Assembly: GCA_018105865.1 (NCBI GenBank)
Contig: CM030867.1
Span: 4,715,869-4,779,868 of the forward strand
Length of the DNA: 64,000 bases
Reading direction: 5' to 3'
DNA from: Metaphire vulgaris
Lineage: Eukaryota; Annelida; Clitellata; Crassiclitellata; Megascolecidae
Shown here: positions 36,101 to 44,745 of the stretch, one piece after another
How positions within the stretch are numbered: the stretch's first letter is position 1
Layout: every line of letters begins with the position of its first letter
Notes under the pieces: model-generated
What the model was told of the DNA's origin: nothing
Databases searched by the model: none
The model's input: only the letters and a program-made list of their open reading frames with translations
Translations under genes and position numbers: made by a program

Positions 36101-38582
36101 GAAGTTGGTCAGATTGGAGCAGGTTATTAAACTCCTTGAGTGAGGATCATGCTTACACTTGAGGTTTGGCAAACTACTCTAGGTTAATGGCATAGTCCAC
36201 CTGTGTAGCTGTATGCTTAAAAGACCTGATATCAGCACTGGCCCTGATGCTTGAATATTGGCATGGGAACATTTTTCTTTTACTTTTACTTAGGTCTATT
36301 TTCTTTCGGTTTTAAATTTCATTTTTAAAGTTTTAGTTAATTGTTTATGTCATGCAATCATAGGATATTGCATTCATATTTGCTAGGGGTCACTCTGTGC
36401 AACTTTTGGCCTAAATAGTGGACATACCCGGTCTCCAAAACCGAAGCTTGCTTTCTCGGCTGAAGACTTCCACGACTACATCGACGACAAGATCAATACC
36501 ATACGGGAGAAGACGTCTGCTGCAGGGCCGGCCACATATGGGTCCTACCAAGGGCCACTGTTCGAGGCATTCTCTGCCCCGACGTGCGCAGAAGTGGAGG
36601 CCTGCGTGCGAGCGGCTCCGAACAAACAGTGCCATTCGGACCCGCTCCCCACCTGGCTGCTGAAGGAGTCCATCGGGACCCTGGCGCCGTATCTGACGAG
36701 CCTAATGACAGCCTCGCTGACTATCGGTGTCTTCCCGTTGTCTTGGAAGTCGGCTATCGTCTCACCGCGGCTGAAGCGGACCGGACTGGACCCTGTGACC
36801 GTCGCAAGTTATCGACCCGTCTCCAATCTTCCCTTCCTCTCCAAGATATTGGAGAGGTTAGCAAACAAGAAACTGGTCACGTTCTTGACAGTGAACGGCC
36901 TGATGCCTAAGGACCAGTCTGCCTACCGGCGGGGTCACTCGACTGAAACGGTGGTTCTGAAAATCTACAGTGACCTCGTAGACGGGATCACCAACGACAG
37001 AGTCGGACTTCTCTGTCTGCTAGACCTCTCGGCGGCTTTTGAGTCGGTCGACCCAGATATTCTGGTGCGGCGTCTCGACTCAACCTTTGGCATAAAGGGA
37101 ATTGCTCATTCCTGGCTGAGCGACTACCTTACGAACGGAACACAGACGGTGCATTGCAATGGCTCCTTCTCGAAGATGCGACCAGTACTTTGCGGAGTGC
37201 CACAGGGCTCGGTACTGGGCCCCCTACTGTTCGTTCTGTACCTGGCAGACGTGCACAAACTGATCAGTTCGTCTGGCTTGCATGCGCACGGCTATGCTGA
37301 CAACGTCCAGGTCTTCGCGACCAGTAGACCATCTGAATCTGAAGAACTACAGAAGCAGGTCATCGAGTGCCTGCAGGCGGTCAAATTGTGGATGGCTACA
37401 AACCCTCGCACTCAATCCCGCCAAAACGGAGTTTCTTTGGCTCTCAACACCGGGACGGATCCGCCTGATCAATCACGCTGCGTTCACTCTTGGGAACTCC
37501 GATATTGAACCGGTCAGAGACGTCAGACGTCAGGCTGCTCGGGGTGACTCTTGATGAGACTTTGTCGTTCAGTGAGCACATCGCCAATGTCACCCACTCA
37601 CGCTACCATCAGTTACGGGTGATTAAAGCGATGCGCCGATATCTCACGGTGTCGGCGACGAATCTACTGGTCCGGGCGTTAGTCCTGAGCCGGATTGACT
37701 ATTGTAACAGTGTGCTGTTGGGCCTTCCCGCCAACCTGCTCAACAAACTGCAATCCGTGCTCAACGTCTCAGCGCGACTGATCTTTGGAGCACAATGGAA
37801 CGCTCACGTCACGTCGCTGCTTCGCGACAAACTCCATTGGCTACCAATACGGGAGCAGATTGTCTACAAGCGATGCCTGCTAACTTACCGGGCGTTACAT
37901 GACCCCACTTGTCCGGCTACATCTACATTGCCTCCCTCCTACAGCGGACCATGACGCTGGAACGACGTCGGCTGCTAAGATCTGGCAGTCACGTTAAACT
38001 GCTAGTGCCTCCCCCGTCTAAAACGGCTAAGTTCGGGGACAGGTCGGTTACACAGGGCAATCCAGGACTGTGGAACTCACTACCGGACTTTGTCACAAAC
38101 TCTGACTCTCTTGGAATTTTTCTACGTAATCTTAAGACTTACTTATTCACCATCAGATATTCGTAGTTTTGTAAAGCGCTCTTGTCTTTGGCCACTTTTG
38201 CCATGCTTATTGCGCTATAGAAATCGTCTAGCTAATAATAATAATAACTTTTATTTTTATTGTCTGTGAAAATACTGTTTGAAAATCACATAGTGTATGG
38301 ATTTGAGTACTGTGTGGATTAGTGCCTATAGGTTGTAATGTGTTCATATCTGTATGCTTTCATCTGTAGGAGGAGCAGCTGAAGCTTGCTGCTATAATTC
38401 GTGCTGAAGGGGATTCGGTAGCTGCAGACCTTTTAGCAAATGCATTTGCTGAGGCAGGCGAAGGTCTTGTTGAGCTAAGAAAGATTGAAGCTTCAGAAGA
38501 CGTTGCCTATCAGATGTCACAGTCACCAAATGTTATTTACTTGCCTCAAGGGCAGCAAACACTTTTATCATTGCCTCATTAA
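19446..38582 (+). CDS. PHB: Prohibitin 1 (six coding exons)
   Basis: Joined exons 19446-19536, 20722-20883, 23832-23974, 26402-26518, 34899-34994 and 38370-38582 give 822 nt, 273 residues plus stop, against 272 in human prohibitin. The protein forms ring complexes with prohibitin 2 in the mitochondrial inner membrane, supporting membrane proteases, cristae and respiratory complexes. Visible parts: a hydrophobic N-terminal anchor (residues about 10-28, [18 protein letters not shown]), the SPFH/band-7 domain (about 30-190, with [51 protein letters not shown]), a charged helix or coiled coil (about 180-215, [14 protein letters not shown]), and the C-terminus [13 protein letters not shown] end before TAA. 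All five introns are GT-AG and keep frame. Intron 4 is 8.4 kb because of transposons. No disabling change is seen. Paralogue PHB2 is excluded by length and N-terminus. Confidence 0.97.
19632..19690 (-). mobile_element. LINE B-type 3' tail fragment in PHB intron 1
   Basis: The + strand reads tctatagcgccgtagcatgg and cgaaggccaaag, matching the minus-strand tail of LINE B at 31202-31240 (tatatagcgcagtagcatag). The following 500 bp of intron 1 (to 20200) has no identified content. Confidence 0.5.
20400..20620 (+). pseudogene. LINE ORF2 C-terminal fragment in PHB intron 1
   Basis: Encodes [20 protein letters not shown] with N-L after it, the (F-x-x-A-A-P-x-x-W-N-x-L-P) block of CR1/L2-like LINE proteins, then stops. 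Short, 5' truncated. Confidence 0.6.
20722..20883 (+). CDS. PHB: Prohibitin exon 2
   Basis: Follows acceptor tttttag. Encodes [15 protein letters not shown] to VPTVTGSK and ends in phase 1 at donor gtatcg. First half of the SPFH domain. Confidence 0.95.
21235..21593 (+). pseudogene. RTE-like LINE fragment with target duplication, PHB intron 2
   Basis: Encodes [40 protein letters not shown] and [16 protein letters not shown], the C-terminal end of an endonuclease-reverse transcriptase of the RTE-like type, stop, then an (AAG)n tail. The 10-bp word gtaagtaagt flanks it (21225-21234 and 21594-21603), so it went into the GTAA-repeat tail of a LINE A copy. Confidence 0.85.
21604..21698 (-). mobile_element. 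LINE A 3' tail fragment
   Basis: The + strand reads agtaagtaaaatctcgttaa then ttctatagcactttcaaaag, the reverse of the LINE A 3' end. The copy is interrupted by the RTE-like insertion on one side and by the hAT element at 21699 on the other. Confidence 0.65.
22118..22163. repeat. (TTA)n microsatellite
   Basis: About 15 TTA units, followed by a LINE-like tail (aaacttgacaatttctt) also seen at 2352. Confidence 0.95.
22345..22556. repeat. Minisatellite of about 33-bp units, CCTTG-rich
   Basis: At least three near-identical units of 'ggggggtcggtccttgtcct' plus 'tatcctcgtcctt', preceded by looser CCTTG repeats. The reading frames through it ([15 protein letters not shown]) are repeat artefacts. 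Confidence 0.93.
22728..23450 (+). pseudogene. RTE-like LINE ORF2 C-terminal half, frameshifted
   Basis: Encodes [40 protein letters not shown], then [20 protein letters not shown], in the order expected of the RTE/Jockey-like C-terminal region (R-I-W-R-Q, Y-x-x-L-V-x-P-V-L-L-Y-G, L-x-L-F-G-H-V-A). Stops and frameshifts separate the blocks. The 3' end is 'gactgatgatgatgag', a (TGA)n tail. Confidence 0.78.
23832..23974 (+). CDS. PHB: Prohibitin exon 3
   Basis: Follows acceptor ttttcag. Encodes [20 protein letters not shown] and [18 protein letters not shown]; ends in phase 0 at donor gtgagt. Confidence 0.95.
24200..24470 (+). pseudogene. Possible DNA-transposase C-terminal relic
   Basis: A frame encodes [24 protein letters not shown] sequence, then [15 protein letters not shown] and TIREYF, resembling the C-terminal tail of pogo/Tigger-like transposases (…Q-x-T-I-x-x-Y-F). 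The similarity is short and from memory of the family's general style; it could be coincidence. Confidence 0.25.
24774..25759. mobile_element. piggyBac-type MITE with internal duplication, PHB intron 3
   Basis: TTAA at 24770-24773 and 25760-25763; inside these the ends read CCTTTTAAAGG and (inverted) CCTTTTGCAAAGG. TTAA duplication and CC...GG ends fit piggyBac-like MITEs. The interior contains a roughly 375-bp unit, starting atttcaggctatatagaagc, present twice (24881-25255 and from 25256 to about 25500). A related unit in reverse orientation is the core of 35351-36017. Confidence 0.75.
25770..26115 (+). pseudogene. LINE ORF2 C-terminal fragment, PHB intron 3
   Basis: Encodes [13 protein letters not shown], then frameshifted pieces including [14 protein letters not shown], the 'F-K-x-x-L-K-T-x-L-F' end of CR1/L2-like LINE proteins, and ends in an (ATA)n tract at about 26100-26115. 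Confidence 0.6.
26402..26518 (+). CDS. PHB: Prohibitin exon 4
   Basis: Follows acceptor attgtag. Encodes [19 protein letters not shown] to [10 protein letters not shown]; 39 codons, phase 0, donor gtaaat. Confidence 0.95.
27193..27223. repeat. 15-bp perfect palindrome, 1-nt loop
   Basis: gaaacagcatgcaca, one base, then its exact reverse complement. It lies in PHB intron 4 in otherwise unremarkable DNA. Confidence 0.93.
27639..28735. mobile_element. Small inverted-repeat element split by a hAT insertion
   Basis: The left arm ctttcccgttatccagaccc (from 27639) and the right arm (to 28735, inverted ctttcccattatccggaccc) match at 21 of 23 positions. Removing the hAT element 27662-28591 leaves about 170 bp. 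The remaining core (28620-28690) holds telomere-like ttagggttagggtta and variants. No target duplication settled. Confidence 0.6.
27662..28591. mobile_element. hAT-type MITE with TTTACTTTTA arrays
   Basis: Ends CAGTGATATTTTACT and AGTAATATATCACTG; perfect duplication gaccccag (27654-27661 and 28592-28599). About 230 bp inside the left end and 170 bp inside the right end consist of 'tttacttttaattaca' and 'tctatttcagtt' words. The middle is non-coding. Confidence 0.94.
29460..29640. repeat. Diverged tandem repeat, period about 94 bp
   Basis: 'cttggagatgttgggttggg' at about 29512 recurs as 'cttggagacgttgggttggg' at about 29606, each followed by 'aggagc' and preceded by an 'aacaaatacct' word. 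29123-29340 before it holds a minus-strand frame ([15 protein letters not shown]) that I do not recognise. Confidence 0.7.
29786..30485 (-). pseudogene. LINE C ORF2 C-terminal part with intact frame, PHB intron 4
   Basis: One open minus-strand frame of 203 residues (30478-29867) reads [80 protein letters not shown], ending [16 protein letters not shown] and [11 protein letters not shown]. These are the thumb and C-terminal blocks of a CR1/L2-like LINE. The RT catalytic part is absent (5' truncation at about 30490). The 3' tail has 'atagcgca' and ATT repeats. The open frame suggests a fairly recent insertion. It is antisense to PHB. Confidence 0.88.
30640..31135 (+). pseudogene. LINE D ORF2 C-terminal fragment, PHB intron 4
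   Basis: Encodes [34 protein letters not shown], a stop, then frameshifted [20 protein letters not shown] and [34 protein letters not shown]1-like LINE distinct from A-C, with a GATA-like tail near 31135. Confidence 0.75.
32357..32735 (-). pseudogene. LINE A 3' fragment inside the TA-flanked element
   Basis: Minus strand 32732-32520 encodes [40 protein letters not shown] and [16 protein letters not shown], the C-terminus of LINE A with an undamaged frame, followed by the 3' UTR to 32357. Confidence 0.88.
33160..33196. repeat. (TTA)n microsatellite
   Basis: About 12 ATT units within the TA-flanked element. Confidence 0.95.
34130..34246 (+). mobile_element. LINE A 3' tail, plus orientation
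   Basis: 'gaataagcagctactgctgt' and 'gcgctatataaatccacacg' followed by attttactta, the LINE A tail. With 32357-32450 it forms an inverted pair about 85 bp long, tails pointing outward. Confidence 0.75.
34899..34994 (+). CDS. PHB: Prohibitin exon 5
   Basis: Follows acceptor tgtaacag. Encodes [20 protein letters not shown] and [12 protein letters not shown]; 32 codons, phase 0, donor gtaaga. It lies just 3' of the transposon-filled intron 4. Confidence 0.95.
35351..36017. mobile_element. piggyBac-type MITE, PHB intron 5
   Basis: TTAA at 35347-35350 and 36018-36021. Ends read CCCGTTAACTGGGAT and, inverted, CCCCTTAACCGGGGAT. The core (35640-35945) is the reverse complement of the unit found twice in 24774-25759 (gagcaataaaaa, ggaccctacccccaaattt). 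Confidence 0.82.
36395..38240 (+). pseudogene. LINE B, longest copy, with mutated RT active site, PHB intron 5
   Basis: Encodes [17 protein letters not shown] and [20 protein letters not shown] (pre-RT), [40 protein letters not shown] (block A), [20 protein letters not shown], then [20 protein letters not shown]: the YADD catalytic box reads YADN, which should abolish activity. A frameshift at about 37400 leads to [60 protein letters not shown], and another at about 37910 leads to [20 protein letters not shown] and [14 protein letters not shown]. The tail is 'attgcgctatagaaatcg' plus (AAT)n. Sense orientation relative to PHB; 5' truncated (no endonuclease). Confidence 0.93.
38370..38582 (+). 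CDS. PHB: Prohibitin exon 6 with stop
   Basis: Follows acceptor tctgtag. Encodes [40 protein letters not shown] and ends LLSLPH-TAA. The LINE B copy in intron 5 ends 130 bp upstream. Confidence 0.95.
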   Translation, partial: EEQLKLAAIIRAEGDSVAADLLANAFAEAGEGLVELRKIEASEDVAYQMSQSPNVIYLPQGQQTLLSLPH

Positions 38583-38747
38583 TTAATGCATAGTAAGGGA
38601 CAACACACTTGCATGGTTGGCTGCCATTGCTTTGTGAATGGTGAAATTTCCAACACTCCTTATTTTAGAACTGGTCATTTGCACCATTGTTCATCTGTAC
38701 TTAAATTATGAATCTACATATATGAAAGTCTTCTTGGCTACAGATAC

Positions 38748-38753
38748 AATAAA
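38748..38753 (+). promoter_or_regulatory. PHB: Polyadenylation signal of prohibitin
   Basis: AATAAA 166 bases after the stop codon, in AT-rich 3' UTR sequence. The gypsy relic begins about 190 bp further on. Confidence 0.7.
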
Positions 38754-38939
38754 CTGCTGTTGTAACTGTGCAATAATAGTGCTCTGAACAGGTTCTAAAC
38801 TTCTAAAGCATATATGATCATAGTAAACATGTTTTGACTTGCCTGTTTGTTCACAGTGAGCTTAGGCCTAATTGTTTAAGCTTATTGTTCCATTGCAACA
38901 AAGTTAAATAGTATTATTACCAGACAATTTTCAATCACG

Positions 38940-39835
38940 TAAGGTCAAAGGTCCTCAGGCAGGTCATGAACTCTTTCAGGAAAACCTCTGAGAATTTGAT
39001 CCTTCAGTCGTAGATAATTGAGATCTTCCGCTGCAGCTGTAATTAATCTCAACGTAGAGTCCAAAGTGACCATTCTAACATCTGCCATTTGCTCTGCTTC
39101 AACGGTTTGAAGTAATGCGATCTGCTCAGTAAACTCAGTTCCCAAGGCTTTGGGGTCACATGCCCTCGAAAGCAAATCAGCTTAGATCTATGTCATATGC
39201 TTGTAGCCTTAATAACATTTTCTGCAGTCTTTTGAGTGCTGAGGCCAGAGATTTCTTGAAAATCGCCAGTAATGGGCGGTGATCCGTTTCACAAATTATA
39301 ATTCTACGTCCAAAACAATAATAATGCCAGCCCTCCACAACGAATAGAATCGATAGCAAATTCTACGACCTTTCCAGATTGAGTTAAAACTGCTCCCAGC
39401 CCAAATGGGCTCGCTTCTGATTGAATTAAGATCGCTTCCTTACCATCGTAGTACCTTAACATAGGTGCAGATTTGATCATCGTCTTCAATTTGTTAAACG
39501 CTTCTGTGTGTCTGTCGCTCCACAGGAATTCATTTTCTGGTTTCGCTAAAATTTGGAAATAATCGCGCTAGATAAGTTGCAAAACCGAGAAAACGTTGTA
39601 CTGCCACTTTATCTTCTGGAATGGCATAATTCTTGATGGCGGCAATCTTTGATGGAAATTGATGCTGAAGATTTAATTCCGTACTTCGTCAATTCGTGAG
39701 CCATAATAACTATGACGTAACGATGCAATTTCAGCTTCTCTAAATTTAATTTAGTATTCTTCAATCTGTAACGCTGAAGTAACGCAAGAAGATTTTCATC
39801 GTGATTTTTACAGATTTCCTCGTGACTGTCTCTAG
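38940..39835 (-). pseudogene. Gypsy RT end, RNase H and following linker
   Basis: From the high end: DSHEEICKNHDENLLALLQR and YRLKNTKLNLEKLKLHRYVI (RT), MKTMIKSAPMLRYYDGKEAI and LIQSEASPFGLGAVLTQSGK (RNase H start; the usual D of 'xxDAS' is E), then WHYYCFGRRIIICETDHRPL, LAIFKKSLASALKRLQKMLL, RLQAYDIDLS, stop, then MLSRACDPKALG and ITAAAEDLNYLRLKDQILRG. Several frameshifts and stops. Confidence 0.88.
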
Positions 39836-40079
39836 GGTTACAGGTGGTAGCCGCCCCGGTTATGACCGCCCCAGTTACTCTATGGGTTTTGACGAAAAGC
39901 AGAGTATTGCACCCGTACGGGGTCATATAATCATTACCCGCACCATAAACCAGATACGAAACACTAACCCTAAACGATACTGACGCAGCTAAAGCTGGGG
40001 CGGTCATAACGTTGGCTGTCATAGCTGTGGCGGACGCAAAATTGGGCGGTCATAGCTGGGGCGGCTATAATGTGATACC
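39836..40079. mobile_element. MITE with 8-bp duplication inside the gypsy RT
   Basis: Ends GGTTACAGGTGG and, inverted, GGTATCACATTA lead into a shared 'tagccgcccc(g/a)g(t/c)tatgaccgccc' region; I count 28 of 36 matches. Flanks gtctctag (39828-39835) and gtctccag (40080-40087), 7 of 8. Non-coding. Probably hAT, but the ends do not start with CA. Confidence 0.8.
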
Positions 40080-40087
40080 GTCTCCAG

Positions 40088-40308
40088 AACCTGTTATTAA
40101 AATACCATCCGTTATGCAGTGTACTGTATTCCTTTTAGTCCTAAAGCGCTACGTTTATTCACGCCTGAAATATTTCTGATGACGTAGAAACACCGTAGGG
40201 CATCTTGATATAGCGATATCGGCCAAAAATCGTCTCGAAAGTGCACTAAGCCACTAACAGCTGGATTCTTCATCGAGGTTCAGGTGATTAAATACATTTT
40301 GACAGTCA
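40088..40308 (-). pseudogene. Gypsy reverse transcriptase, middle part
   Basis: Encodes, across frameshifts, HLNLDEESSC, PYGVSTSSEIFQA and TDGILITGSGDSHEEICKNH. The last stretch sits where gypsy RT normally has the Y/A-x-DD box, here ITDG, so the catalytic aspartates are lost. Confidence 0.75.
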
Positions 40309-40798
40309 AGTAAGTAAGTAAAATCTCGTTAATTTCTAAAGCGCTTTCAAAAGATGCACCAAAGTAGCTCCTTATTCCTACGCGCTTAATCTCAAATGAA
40401 ATAGCTATAGCCAAAGGTGGGTCGTTCATGCGGGTCATTTAATCAAAAGGACGAGTGGTCAGGATGTTATAGCTATGGAGGAAATGATTTTATAAAGAGA
40501 AATGATTTTAGTTTAGAAAGAAAAACATGAGGAGATGTTGCAAGAAGGGGAGAAAATTGTGACTCAGAGTTTGTTATTTGGCTTTGATGTAGACAGAGAA
40601 GGGATATTGGAATTGAGTTCCAAAGCTCAGGTGCCGCATATGAAAAAGCACGATTGCAAATTTTGAGAGATGATTGATTCAGAGGTCGAAGGAGAGTTAC
40701 ATGTGAAGAGGATCTAGTAGATCCAGGTTGTTGTGGAATTATCAGATTTCTTAGGTAGACTGGTTTTGATGTGTGAAGTGAGTTATAAGTCATCTGTG
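40309..40798 (-). pseudogene. LINE A 3' fragment in the gypsy RT
   Basis: Minus strand 40793-40473 encodes [40 protein letters not shown] and KLKSFLFIKSFPP-stop in one open frame, then the 3' UTR and the (GTAA)n tail at 40309. It interrupts the gypsy frame between VKVFS (about 40803) and HLNLDEE. Confidence 0.92.
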
Positions 40799-41395
40799 GA
40801 AAAGACTTTTACGCCGGACAGTTGAGGTAAAACCTCGTCCAAAGTTGGCATGTAGAAGAAAACTGTGGATCAATGCAGGATTTAGAGTGCAAGTCGGATC
40901 GATGCATAGACGCGATTTTCCATTATTTTTCATAGTCACGACTAGTGCTGACACCCAGCGAGTTGGTTCAGTGACTGCTGGTGATGCTTCTATAGCGCAT
41001 ATATTCTCGTAAACGGGGCGCAACAAATTCAATTCTCTGCAAGCAGATATGCTGAGGGTTGGGTTGTCACGAAGTGTGACGTAGACTTCGCTGCTTAAGC
41101 GCTCTTTCGTCGTTGGATGAATGAGGGCGACATCGATCATTCCAGCGGTATATAGGCTAACTAGACGCTGTTGAACATCTTCAAAGAGTGGCGTGCGCTG
41201 GACGTAGAGTTGGTCTTGGCGATAGGCTTTCGTAGACGGATTTTGGAATCGTCGTGACAGTAGAGCCGCAGTCCATAAGAAAACGAGCACGCTTGTCGTT
41301 CACCAAGATGTGCGTATAAATTCTCCCTCCAGAGTCAGTGGAGTTAAGAACGAGTATCGATTCGAAATCGTCTGTTAAGTGGCTGGGCCACTGGA
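40799..41395 (-). pseudogene. Gypsy protease and reverse transcriptase N-terminus
   Basis: Encodes ESILVLNSTDSGGRIYTHIL, RARFLMDCGSTVTTIPKSVY (aspartic protease; D-C-G-S in place of the usual D-T/S-G-A), SSEVYVTLRDNPTLSISACR, LVSLYTAGMIDVALIHP, and EPTRWVSALVVTMKNNGKSR with LCIDPTCTLNPALI (RT entry block). Frameshifts at several points. Confidence 0.85.
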
Positions 41396-41498
41396 GTTCT
41401 TTGACGCGCGGTTTCACGCAAACAAAGCAAGCTCTCATTGGGCGCCTGAATGATAAGCCTCTTTCAAACGGTGCTGGGCCACTTATATACACTGAGCG

Positions 41499-42424
41499 CA
41501 GTGTTAGGAGTGATCTTAGATCAAAAGATCAAAGATCACGATCTAAGATCACAATTCATGATCTTTGATCTTTGATCTAGATAACTTTTTACTAGTGATC
41601 TTTGACTCTGATTTTAAATCACTTTTTCAGTGATTTTGATCTTTATTATCAACAGAAGATCAAAGATCAAATTATATGTATTCTCCCTACTAAGTCAATC
41701 AAAGCACTTCTATGTGTATTGAGTAAAATGGCGGACAAATCAAGCATTCGGACCTCAATGATTATGTTACAAAGTTACATGTTACAAAGTTACATGTTAG
41801 TGCAGATGATGAGGATTATGGGTATGGCCCTGACATTAGTACTGGCACTGCCACTGGGAATCAGGGGGTAGGCTTGCTCAGTTGCAACTGGTCGTGAAAA
41901 TGCAGTCAAGATAGAGGTCATGCACTACCTGAATAACCCAAATAAGGAACTTTCTAGCTTGTTGGCATACCCACATGTCAAGGCAGCATTTGTGAAATAT
42001 AACACAACCCTGCCATCTTCTGCGCCTGTCGAAAGACTTTTTAGTATTGGAGGTTTGATAGCTACACCGCGAAGAAACAGGTTGTCTGACGCAACGTTTG
42101 AGCGTCTGCTCATGCTGAAAATGAACTGCCGTGGTCAACACTGACAGTTAGTTGCTAAAATTGTCATGAACTGTTTTCAGTTGTGTTAGTAACTTAGTAT
42201 TACAAAAGTTTACATGCATCGTACAGTGGACATTTGTATCGTTATCATACGTGATACGTCATACATGATATAATAACTATATTTGTATGATCTTTGATCT
42301 TAGATCACTTTTAAAGTGATCATTTATACTCTAGTGATCTTTGATCTTGATCTTAGATCAATTTCTCTCTAGTGATCTTGATCTTTGATCAAGATCATTT
42401 TACAAGTGATCTTTCCTAACACTG
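41499..42424 (+). mobile_element. hAT element with transposase C-terminus and GATC-rich ends
   Basis: Ends CAGTGTTAGGAGTGATC and GATCTTTCCTAACACTG; perfect duplication actgagcg (41491-41498 and 42425-42432). About 180 bp inside each end is made of 'tgatctttgatct' and 'gatcttagatca' words. It keeps the end of a hAT transposase at 41920-42144, so this is a true deletion derivative of an autonomous element. Confidence 0.96.
41920..42144 (+). pseudogene. hAT transposase C-terminal dimerisation domain
   Basis: Encodes YLNNPNKELSSLLAYPHVKA, then LPSSAPVERLFSIGGLIATP and RRNRLSDATFERLLMLKMN, then a stop. The A-P-V/S-E-R-x-F-S-x-x-G ... R-x-x-L-x-x-x-x-x-E-x-L-x-x-L-x-x-N pattern is the hAT C-terminal (hATC) domain. 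The rest of the transposase is deleted. Confidence 0.93.
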
Positions 42425-42432
42425 ACTGAGCG

Positions 42433-43393
42433 TCGGTTGCGTGCGGGGGGAGCGAGTGTCACCTGTTCTTTGCACGCTAGATCGTGTTTGCACATTCAAT
42501 CCTCCTTTCCTTGACCTACTTTCTGATTGTCCATCCAATCACGCGTGACTTCAGCATTCAGAGCGCCAAAACATCGATAAACAGAGTCGATTGACTCGGA
42601 TTTTTTCACAAAAAGACGGCACTTTATTTTATTTGCTAAGAATGCGTACGATTTAACGATTTTTAGTTAGGTGACTACCCGTCCTATCCTATGCGATAGG
42701 ATTAGAAAGATTAACAACGTATAAATAAAAGCCGATGTAGAAGTAGGCACATAAAAATGTCTTTTCAAGAAATAACTCATTTTTATGCAGTTTCAGGGTT
42801 TCACTTTTTTCCTACTGGTCCAATTTGCTGTAGGCAGGGAATTGTAATGGTAACGCTGATCAGAAATTACCTATTGCTAAAAACCGCAGCGCCATACAAA
42901 GTCTTTCCCTTGGTGATATACTCCGACGCATTCTGGTGTCTTCTTGTTGCAATGTCTTAGTGTTTTATCCGGTGGTTAATTGTCGCGAAATTCTATTCCA
43001 GTAACCCAATTTCCGGTGGCTACTAGTGGCAATTTCTCCTTGAGTCCCCTAAGCAACAATGGATGGCCCGAATTACTCGAGTGGTCGAAATTATCAGGGG
43101 GTTTTCGGGGAGGAGAAAATGCGTCCTTGAAACGTTGGGTCCCCTTGCTTGTGAATGAAGATAACGACATGGTTTTAAGTCATAAACGTTTTATTTAAGT
43201 CGAACAATGATCAACAATTGAAATCATCTGCACAACGGTCCTGCAGGGCAGACAACCGCAACGGCAGTTCTTAACTACACGATAGTTCACTATGTTCAAA
43301 TGTCACAAAAGGAACGCGAAAAGTTTCGTTAATACGAACAATGGTTCTAACACGAAATCAACTTTACACGGATTAACTCCGAGGAAGAAAGGG
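42433..43393. other. Interior of the insertion complex, no recognised gene
   Basis: Only short frames. A stretch ending at about 43165 (gggtccccttgcttgtgaat and ataacgac) is similar to 57049-57110 (gggtccccg ... cttgtgaataagaacaacga), so both may belong to one LTR-like or other repeat family. Confidence 0.35.
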
Positions 43394-43401
43394 CTCAAAG
43401 G

Positions 43402-44151
43402 CAGGCTTGTGATCTCGAGGCCCAAGGTCTAGAACTCGAGTGCACTCGAGTTTGCCCACAGGAGGCCTTGGTCTTGTCTCAAGACAGCAGGGGTAAAGTC
43501 TTGGTCATGGCTCGAGACTTTGAGCCAAAAGTCTCGAGTTTTGGAAAGTCTCGAGTTCTCAGAGAACTCGAGACCTGGTTGAAGTCTCGAGATCTCATTA
43601 ACTCGAGACCTGGCTTTCCGTAATAAATGGCAACCTCATCAAATTATTTATGTCTATGCACAGACACGCAAATAGAAGCACACAAGTGTTATATAGCACA
43701 AGTACATTTTATAGAACACGTAAAGCGCATTTACATACACCTTATTGAAAACGAAGACGGAACATAATGAAAAAAGTAAAATAGAATACTGTAAACAGAA
43801 ATTTTGAATGAAAAAGAACAATTTAAGGACGGAGTTATATGAAATGTGTATTGTCTCTACTCTTTATGTAGCCTTCAACGGAATTTATCCTGCGTTTAAG
43901 AACTACTTTCGGTTACGCCGTTCGCACCCACGTCAATTCAAACATATTGGTACAAATTCGCATAATATTTTGATGTGTACCGGTATGTAAAAATCTATAA
44001 ATATGTCGCTAAGTTTGGAACTAGAGAGCAAAATGTTGGAAGGTCTTGGTCTTGGTCTCGAGACCAGATGGACAGTCTTGGTCTTGTCTCGAGACCAGAG
44101 GAGTAAAGTCTTGGTCTCGAGACCTTTTCAAAAGTCTCGTTAACAAGACTG
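43402..44151. mobile_element. hAT-type MITE with CTCGAG arrays
   Basis: Ends CAGGCTTGTGATCTCG and, inverted, CAGTCTTGTTAACGAG; flanks ctcaaagg (43394-43401) and ttcaaagg (44152-44159). Blocks of 'agtctcgagacc' and 'gagttctcagagaactcgag' lie at about 43420-43615 and 44040-44140. Non-coding middle. Confidence 0.88.
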
Positions 44152-44469
44152 TTCAAAGGAACCTCAATGTCACTGAACTCGTGAGGGAACCAAAATCAGG
44201 GGTGACTGCTGGCCACAGCCAGAGGCAAATTTACTGTCCATATGTGGAGGTCGGACGTTAACCTATTACCTTGCAGCAATCTCATTATCTCACTCGACGA
44301 CAAAGCATACGATAATATCGTCAACGCTCAGAAACGTCAAACAATCAACAAAGCAACAAATTACCAAAGGAAAAGAACCTTCTCTTCTTAAAGGCGAGCA
44401 TTAACTATCTGCTGCAACGTTAAGTAGAAAGAAGTCTATCAATAAAAGATTCAATCTATAAATAGAACG

Positions 44470-44745
44470 GTGACCATGTGGGTCAACTGATGTATGCAAG
44501 GTTTAGCTAAACGCCAATTAAGGCGAGAAGCAGTGTTTTGATCGAGCGAGGCCTCTACGTGGCATTGGCCCTGTTGTGATAAAGCACTAATACGAGGTTA
44601 GTATTACGCAAGTAAAACATCCTAGCTATTTAACAGCAGAGTGACCTTGAGAGTCAATCAGGTGTTTGCAAGCTAGTGTGTTTTGATCGAGGCGAGGCCT
44701 CCACGTGGCATTTGGCCCTGTTTCGATGAAAAGGCTAAAAAGCTC
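44470..44745. repeat. Diverged tandem duplication, period about 146 bp
   Basis: 'gttttgatcgagcgaggcct' (44535) recurs as 'gttttgatcgaggcgaggcc' (44680), each followed by 'acgtggcat(t)tggccctg' and preceded by 'gtcaa(c/t)' and 'gcaag' words. Could be a duplicated enhancer-like unit of an LTR; not proven. 44160-45170 holds no recognised gene. Confidence 0.7.
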
